Positions 1-3,548 of a stretch of 7,014 nt of DNA are shown in pieces; the first letter of the stretch is position 1; each line of letters starts with the position of its first letter. Source of the stretch: Nitrospirota bacterium (GTDB lineage: Bacteria > Nitrospirota > Nitrospiria > Nitrospirales > Nitrospiraceae); assembly GCA_004296865.1 (NCBI GenBank), contig SCVQ01000522.1, positions 1-7,014 of the forward strand. Direction: 5' to 3'. The notes below the pieces were generated by a model. That model made no database searches. It was not told where the DNA came from and saw only the letters and a list, made by a program, of their open reading frames with translations. Both the position numbers and the translations under genes were made by a program.

Positions 1-260
1 TTCTGATCGTAGACCGCCATCCCGTCAAATTCCTCAAGAAGGTTGAAGGCGATGTGCGGCTTGCTCGCGTCGATGGCGTTGCCGATCACTCGCAGGTCGT
101 CGCGCACGCCGAGCGGCTGCACCTCATGCCCCATCCGCCGGAGCGTTGACACCACGTCGTACTCCGTTTTCCACTCCGCACAGTCCAGATCGACCCCGCC
201 GGGATCGTCGGGCGGGATCAGATCTTCGTGCATGAGGGCGAGGACCCGCAACTTCTTCAT
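1..260 (-). CDS. D-Ala-D-Ala ligase-like ATP-grasp protein (N-terminal part only)
   Basis: The ATG at 260 opens a reading frame that stays open to the left edge, giving 86 N-terminal residues; the rest lies outside the window. The visible part has a Rossmann-like first strand (KKLRVLALMHEDL, residues 2-14), then AEWKTEYDVVSTLRRMGHEV (28-47) and PHIAFNLLEEFDG (68-80). This resembles the pre-ATP-grasp domain of D-alanine-D-alanine ligase relatives that are not classical Ddl: the usual Ddl glycine-rich GGxSxE start is absent. Family members join a carboxylate to an amine with ATP through an acyl-phosphate, but the ATP-binding and catalytic domains are not visible, so the substrate cannot be inferred. 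The start lies 2 nt after the stop of the metallopeptidase, with a weak GGGTGG ribosome-binding candidate inside that gene's last codons, so translational coupling is likely. Assignment to the fold is fairly confident; a peptidoglycan role is not implied. Confidence 0.75.
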   Translation of the reverse strand, partial: MKKLRVLALMHEDLIPPDDPGGVDLDCAEWKTEYDVVSTLRRMGHEVQPLGVRDDLRVIGNAIDASKPHIAFNLLEEFDGMAVYDQ

Positions 261-262
261 CG

Positions 263-1417
263 TTATAACGCCACCCGGTGACGGCCGCTGTGCAGGAAGT
301 TCATCGTTTGCACCGTCAGAAGTATGGTGAAATCCAGCTTCGCCTGGTCCTCCGGAACCGCCAGGCGCAGGTTGAGTTCGCGGCAGCGCTTGATCATATT
401 TTCCAGCACCTGATCGATTGTGTACTGGTATTCCCCCGTCCAGCCCGCCACCTTGCGGCGGATCTCTTTCCGAAGGCGGGACAGGAAGCTCGCCGCCGTC
501 GTGTTCGTCGCGAATGCCGGCGCATCGGAAAAGAGCCGCCTCAGATCCCGGTCGTAAAAATGCGGGTGGCTCAATCCATAATGCCGCCGCTTGTCCTCGT
601 AATGCGTCCGGAGGCTCTTGTGCAACTGCGGAAGCGGATCGACGGTCTGCGTCGACGTGACCGGCGGGGGCGTTCCGGCGATGTCCTTCATCAGGTTGTC
701 CATGTACAGGAGCTTTTTGATCGCCGGCCAGCCGGCGTAGCGCTCCCGCCACATGGAGCCCGGCGTCAACCACACGGCAAAGGTCTCGGCGAAATCCTCA
801 TCCGGGTGGCTTTGCGCATACCACATGTCGAGGTGCAGCACAAAGCTCTTGCTGTACGGTTTGGGCGTGTAGTAGTCGGGATAGGCCATGGAGGATCGGC
901 CGAACAACCGCTGCCGGCTCCGGCGACGCCGCAAGTGATAGGCGTTCTCGATGGCATGCCCGGTCTCGTGCCGGAGGATGCGCATGCACCATTCCGACGT
1001 CCCGCCTTCGACTTCGAACATCTGTTTGAGTTCGAGTCGCGCCAGACGTTCGTGGACCATGTAAAACGGAATGGCCACGCCAGGAATTCCATCGGGGCTG
1101 AACCATTCATCCGACAGCCAAAAATGCGGCCGAAAGATAATGCGATGGGCTTCCAACTCTCCGTAGAGTTGCCGAATCGGTGCTTCAACCGGACTCCCTT
1201 CGATGTCCACCTTCAAATCGCAGAGCGGCATGTCCAGAAGCTTCTCGTCCGGCCACGCGGCCCACTCGGGCTCGTGAGCAGCCTGCGTCCCGCTCGGTGC
1301 AATCGTCTTTTGTGTGTCGGCGGCACGCTGTGGGCACGAATGACGCGGGTTCAGCAACACGCGCCGTCGCTCTTCTCCCAACGAGACCTTGCTGCCCAGC
1401 ATAGCCCGTTCACCCAC
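263..1417 (-). CDS. Putative zinc-binding metallopeptidase (gluzincin-type HExxH)
   Basis: The protein is 384 residues from a GTG at 1417; an ATG at 1402 (residue 6) is an equally plausible start and neither has a good Shine-Dalgarno. It has an HETGH zinc motif at residues 150-154 within RILRHETGHAIENAY, and a conserved-looking HPDEDFAETFAVWL segment at 204-217. Glu211 (or Glu207) there is the natural candidate for the third zinc ligand of a gluzincin. A Cys/Arg-rich, low-conservation N-terminus (1-48) precedes the recognisable domain, which starts around PEWAAWPDEKLL (50-61). No signal peptide or membrane segment is seen, so it is probably cytoplasmic. It resembles the family annotated as putative zinc-binding metallopeptidase (Peptidase_Mx type), whose substrates I do not know. 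The next gene, an ATP-grasp ligase homologue, follows after only 2 nt, suggesting that the two act on the same peptide-like compound; that is inference. Confidence 0.85.
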   Translation of the reverse strand: MGERAMLGSKVSLGEERRRVLLNPRHSCPQRAADTQKTIAPSGTQAAHEPEWAAWPDEKLLDMPLCDLKVDIEGSPVEAPIRQLYGELEAHRIIFRPHFWLSDEWFSPDGIPGVAIPFYMVHERLARLELKQMFEVEGGTSEWCMRILRHETGHAIENAYHLRRRRSRQRLFGRSSMAYPDYYTPKPYSKSFVLHLDMWYAQSHPDEDFAETFAVWLTPGSMWRERYAGWPAIKKLLYMDNLMKDIAGTPPPVTSTQTVDPLPQLHKSLRTHYEDKRRHYGLSHPHFYDRDLRRLFSDAPAFATNTTAASFLSRLRKEIRRKVAGWTGEYQYTIDQVLENMIKRCRELNLRLAVPEDQAKLDFTILLTVQTMNFLHSGRHRVAL

Positions 1418-1486
1418 TTGAAATAGACCGGGAGGATCGCTGGTCCTGCCCTGTCGAAAGGACCCCTCAGCCAGCGCGTCCTGTTT

Positions 1487-1510
1487 CCTTATACTCGTCC
1501 TTATACTCGG
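1487..1510. repeat. Tandem 12-bp direct repeat (two units)
   Basis: CCTTATACTCGT at 1487-1498 is followed at once by CCTTATACTCGG at 1499-1510, differing only in the last base. On the minus strand each unit contains TATAAGG, placed about 70-90 nt upstream of the metallopeptidase start. It could be a duplicated -10-like element or a chance microduplication. Confidence 0.7.
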
Positions 1511-1687
1511 ACCTCTCTATCGGTCGTTTGGACCGGTTACGTGAAGACGTCCGGCAGGAACCGACGCCGACTCAACCGATTCGACGGCAATGGAGAAGAA
1601 CCGACAGGACGACGGTCAGGAGAAACCGCCGATCGACTGGGGGAAACCTGCGCATCGCACGCCGTGTTGACCGCACAGTCGGCGCGT

Positions 1688-1721
1688 AGTTGGGTGGTTA
1701 GATAGTCGGTTGGATAGTTGG
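1688..1721. repeat. Degenerate GT/GGAT-type short repeat, period about 12
   Basis: Units GGTTAGATAGTC and GGTTGGATAGTT lie back to back, flanked by the partial copies TAGTTGGGT and GGATGAT. The block sits directly downstream of the HAD hydrolase stop codon (1726-1728 on the minus strand). It is low-complexity and does not form a terminator hairpin. Confidence 0.6.
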
Positions 1722-1725
1722 ATGA

Positions 1726-2451
1726 TTACAGTGTTGCGAGCAGACGAGGAAGTTCGTCGAGGGTCTGGATCATCGGAGTCGCATCCTGCACGATCCGATC
1801 AGAAGCCTGTCCACGGTCGATCAGCACTGCCGCGAGGCCCGCCTTGCGAGCCCCCTCTACGTCGTCCCGGAAGCTGTCTCCGACGTGCAGGGCCTCCTCA
1901 GGATCGACGGCATGTTGGTCCAGAGCCAGATGAAAAATTCGAGGCGCCGGCTTGACCGCCTTCGCCAAACTGGCAATCGTCACCGTATCGAAGAGGTCGG
2001 CGATGCCGAGACCCCGCAACACGGAAAACAGCCTCGTGTCGAAGTTTGAAATGATGCCCAGTTCATAGCCGTCCTCCTTCAATGCTTTGAGGGCGCCCAG
2101 CGTGTCCGCACACAGTGCCCAATGCTGCGGACCGGCAAAGGCTTGGAACACCGATTCAAAGTACTCGTCGAACCCCTCGAACATACCGACCCGGTAGAAC
2201 ACATTGTGCACGACATCGAACCACCAGAGCCGCTCGCAACGTTTGATGTCGGCCGGCTCCGTCACGGCGAAGATCGGCGGGGGGGCGTCGCGGAAGGCCC
2301 GGCGGAACGCCGCGTTGACCGCTTCGAGCAACTCGGGGGTCCGACGGACCCCGTAAGGCTCCGCATAGGCGAGGTAGACCTCTGCCACCGACCCCTTCAC
2401 GTGGAACAGGGTCCCGGCTGCATCGAAAAAGACGACCTTTATTCGGCTCAT
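1726..2451 (-). CDS. HAD-superfamily hydrolase, subfamily IA, HDHD3/DREG-2-like
   Basis: This 241-residue protein has the HAD motifs in order: motif I FFDAAGTL with nucleophile Asp10, motif II SNFD (135-138), the motif III lysine Lys167 in VKP, and motif IV GDSFRDD (191-197). The helical cap lies between about 18 and 115 and contains LWWFDVV (75-81), a signature I associate with the HDHD3/DREG-2 branch. Motif I lacks the second Asp (the DxD general acid/base), having Ala12 instead. That replacement also occurs in DREG-2 relatives and in phosphonoacetaldehyde hydrolase, so classical phosphatase activity should not be assumed. The ATG at 2451 has a GAAGG ribosome-binding candidate with 9-nt spacing. 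It starts 19 nt after the DUF1284 stop, so the two are probably co-transcribed. It is expected to be cytosolic; the substrate is unknown. Confidence 0.9.
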   Translation of the reverse strand: MSRIKVVFFDAAGTLFHVKGSVAEVYLAYAEPYGVRRTPELLEAVNAAFRRAFRDAPPPIFAVTEPADIKRCERLWWFDVVHNVFYRVGMFEGFDEYFESVFQAFAGPQHWALCADTLGALKALKEDGYELGIISNFDTRLFSVLRGLGIADLFDTVTIASLAKAVKPAPRIFHLALDQHAVDPEEALHVGDSFRDDVEGARKAGLAAVLIDRGQASDRIVQDATPMIQTLDELPRLLATL

Positions 2452-2470
2452 TCGGAATAGCCTTCAGCAA

Positions 2471-2974
2471 TCAGCCATCGGCTGTCAGCTTCTCATTATG
2501 AGCTACAAGCTGATCGCTGAGCGCTTTCTCCTTTCGCAAACGCTCGATGCCTTCTTGACAATAGCCCAGTGGAAGCCAGCGGCAGGAGCCGCAGATGTCC
2601 GCAAGACTGTCCCCCGTCAGCGACGTCCTGATCCGATCCAGCACCTCTCCCCACTGCACCGATTCTCCCGCCCTGAGGCGAAGCAAGTCCAGCACGTGCC
2701 GGTCTTGGGCCTGGATACTCGCTTCGGAACCTTTCCCGTTCAGAGTACAACCTGACAGCGCCAGATTCGGACAGGCCCCACAGACATCATCCGCTCTATC
2801 CACCACCTCCACGCGCCGGTCAGGATGTTCGGCCAGATCGCGGTGAATGCCGGCTAGATTATCGACAAAGTCTTGGCTGTACCCCTTGCCACGAAACCCT
2901 TGCAGGCATAACAGGATGTGGCCTCGCAGACGGACTGCATCTTGTCTCCTGTTCTGCGTCGGTACGGTACCCAC
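2471..2974 (-). CDS. DUF1284 protein with paired CxxC-x7-C motifs
   Basis: The RLRGHILLCLQGFRGKGYS segment (residues 15-33 from the chosen start) identifies a DUF1284 protein; members have no established function that I know of. Seven cysteines are present. One lies in the N-terminal LLCLQGF. The other six form two copies of the same motif, C-G-x-C-x7-C: CGAC (65-68) to Cys76 and CGSC (128-131) to Cys139. This points to metal or iron-sulfur binding. I chose the GTG at 2974 (167 residues) because AAGGA lies 7 nt upstream of it and a strong promoter candidate predicts transcription starting near 3001. The ATG at 2995 would give 174 residues but would have only about 5 nt of leader and no ribosome-binding site. 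The conserved domain begins after both candidates. The HAD hydrolase follows 19 nt downstream. Confidence 0.85.
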   Translation of the reverse strand: MGTVPTQNRRQDAVRLRGHILLCLQGFRGKGYSQDFVDNLAGIHRDLAEHPDRRVEVVDRADDVCGACPNLALSGCTLNGKGSEASIQAQDRHVLDLLRLRAGESVQWGEVLDRIRTSLTGDSLADICGSCRWLPLGYCQEGIERLRKEKALSDQLVAHNEKLTADG

Positions 2975-2995
2975 CACGACGTCCTTTCGGCGCAT

Positions 2996-3189
2996 GAATC
3001 AACTGGAATTGTATCGAGCCTGGCCGGATGAAGTCAAAAACCTCGCCCAGGGACCTCCCGATGACAAGCAGCGAGGAACCTTCGACGCGTCGAACGGGAC
3101 GTTCAAACCACACATGTGAAGGAAGCGGGGTGCTTTACTGTCACGGAGACAAGGCGGAGAGGAACCGTGGCGGGCCGATCGATCCCCGT
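2996..3189. other. Intergenic stretch between the small basic gene and DUF1284
   Basis: This stretch of 194 bp contains the promoter candidate at 3008-3037 and no other feature I can support. No terminator hairpin with a T-tract is visible after the small gene, so read-through into DUF1284 remains possible. Confidence 0.5.
3008..3037 (-). promoter_or_regulatory. Predicted sigma70-like promoter for DUF1284-HAD unit
   Basis: Read on the minus strand, TTGACT (3032-3037) and TACAAT (3008-3013) are separated by 18 bp, each matching five of six consensus positions. Transcription would start near 3000-3002. This favours the GTG start at 2974 over the ATG at 2995 for the DUF1284 gene. Confidence 0.6.
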
Positions 3190-3297
3190 CTACTTTTTGC
3201 GCTTCGTACGCTTGCTCTTGGCCAACGCTTTCACACGCTCGACGTTCTTCCGATGTTTCTTGCGAGTCTTCCGATCTTTTTCACGTCCACGCGCCAT
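3190..3297 (-). CDS. Small Lys/Arg-rich basic protein, 35 residues
   Basis: An ATG at 3297 opens a 35-codon frame ending in TAG at 3190-3192. The product starts MARGREKDRKTRKKHRKN and ends KSKRTKRKK; about half of the residues are Lys or Arg, with only a few hydrophobic residues (V19, V22, A24, L25, A26) in the middle. Upstream is AAAAGGAG, a near-perfect Shine-Dalgarno with 10-nt spacing to the ATG, and further upstream an extended -10 promoter candidate. Both are stronger than those of the larger genes around it. Such composition fits an RNA- or ribosome-associated protein, as in small basic ribosomal proteins such as bTHX, though there is no sequence match to bTHX that I can see. It lies 193-215 nt upstream of the DUF1284 gene and divergent from valS. 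The function is unknown; that it is real is likely but not proven. Confidence 0.75.
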   Translation of the reverse strand: MARGREKDRKTRKKHRKNVERVKALAKSKRTKRKK

Positions 3298-3307
3298 GCT
3301 GATTGAT

Positions 3308-3315
3308 CTCCTTTT
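3308..3315 (-). promoter_or_regulatory. Strong ribosome-binding site of the small basic gene
   Basis: The minus-strand AAAAGGAG, 10 nt before the ATG at 3297, is the best Shine-Dalgarno match in the window and the main reason for trusting the 35-codon gene and its start. Confidence 0.7.
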
Positions 3316-3338
3316 ATGTAACGCCCGCTTCGCGAGCC

Positions 3339-3367
3339 TGTATAGCATATCTCTCTTCCTCGCACAA
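3339..3367 (-). promoter_or_regulatory. Predicted promoter for the small basic gene
   Basis: On the minus strand, TTGTGC (3362-3367) and TATACA (3339-3344) are 17 bp apart, and the -10 is preceded by TGC, giving an extended -10 (TGnTATACA). The -35 is weak (three of six). Transcription would start near 3332, leaving a leader of about 35 nt that contains the AAAAGGAG ribosome-binding site. Confidence 0.5.
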
Positions 3368-3382
3368 GCAGCCGGCCGTGCC

Positions 3383-3477
3383 GTGAGGCGGAAGCGTGAA
3401 TCGTGAGGCGTGAGGTGACGGAGACATTTGAGCCGGCCAGGCCTTTTCGCCTTGCTCCTTACGCCTCACTCCTCACG
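3383..3477. repeat. Inverted pair of degenerate heptad arrays (GTGAGGC type)
   Basis: The left arm on the plus strand reads GTGAGGC (3383-3389), GTGAATC (3396-3402), GTGAGGC (3403-3409), GTGAGGT (3410-3416). The right arm on the minus strand, starting at 3476, reads GTGAGGA, GTGAGGC, GTAAGGA, GCAAGGC. Positions 3402-3417 can pair with 3462-3477 at 15 of 16 positions (14 Watson-Crick, one G-T wobble) around a 44-nt loop. The array sits between two divergent promoter candidates. I recall similar heptads scattered in Nitrospira intergenic regions, but cannot confirm this here. Confidence 0.7.
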
Positions 3478-3485
3478 TGCTCTTC

Positions 3486-3514
3486 TTGCTGGCCTCAAGG
3501 CCGCGTGTTAAGAT
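3486..3514 (+). promoter_or_regulatory. Predicted valS promoter
   Basis: TTGCTG (3486-3491) and TAAGAT (3509-3514) are 17 bp apart, with TGT before the -10 giving an extended -10. The spacer contains the palindrome GGCCT-CA-AGGCC (3491-3502), a possible operator. Transcription would start near 3521. That excludes the in-frame start codons at 3477 and 3513 and supports the ATG at 3549. Match quality is moderate. Confidence 0.45.
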
Positions 3515-3548
3515 GCGCCCGGTTCAGCGCAAAGGCGAACAATCGAAC

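Larger units (their letters stand above)
1418..1725. other. Gene-poor intergenic region, about 300 bp
   Basis: This stretch separates two leftward genes and has no convincing coding region. It holds a tandem 12-bp repeat (1487-1510), a second 12-bp-period repeat (1688-1721), a hairpin of 6 bp with an 11-nt loop (GGTCCT 1442-1447 with AGGACC 1459-1464), and a 5-bp hairpin in the segment CGGTC-GTTTG-GACCG around 1520-1535. No T-tract follows either hairpin on either strand, so I do not call a terminator. Read leftward, the first 12-bp repeat presents two TATAAG hexamers that could be -10 elements for the metallopeptidase, but no -35 partner is recognisable at 16-18 bp. Confidence 0.6.

Noticed and set aside
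278..1426. A 382-codon open frame on the plus strand, fully antisense to the metallopeptidase
   Set aside because: It mirrors the real gene in GC-rich DNA, encodes an Arg/Pro/His-rich product with no recognisable domain, and the opposite strand has a clear HETGH protein. It is a shadow frame.
1590..1670. A possible 26-residue ORF on the plus strand (MEKNRQDDGQEKPPIDWGKP...)
   Set aside because: The composition is plausible, but there is no Shine-Dalgarno, no promoter and no recognisable homologue. A frame this short is expected by chance in 300 bp.
2859..3113. An 84-codon minus-strand frame overlapping the start of the DUF1284 gene
   Set aside because: It is out of frame with the conserved DUF1284 domain, has no domain and no good ribosome-binding site.
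3323..3337. Hairpin GCTCGC-GAA-GCGGGC on the minus strand near the small basic gene, considered as a leader regulator
   Set aside because: The predicted transcript start near 3332 falls inside it, so most of the 5' arm would not be transcribed.
3418..3461. The loop of the heptad hairpin, considered as an intrinsic terminator (AGGC-CTTTTC-GCCT)
   Set aside because: The inner stem is only 4 bp and no T-tract follows on either strand.
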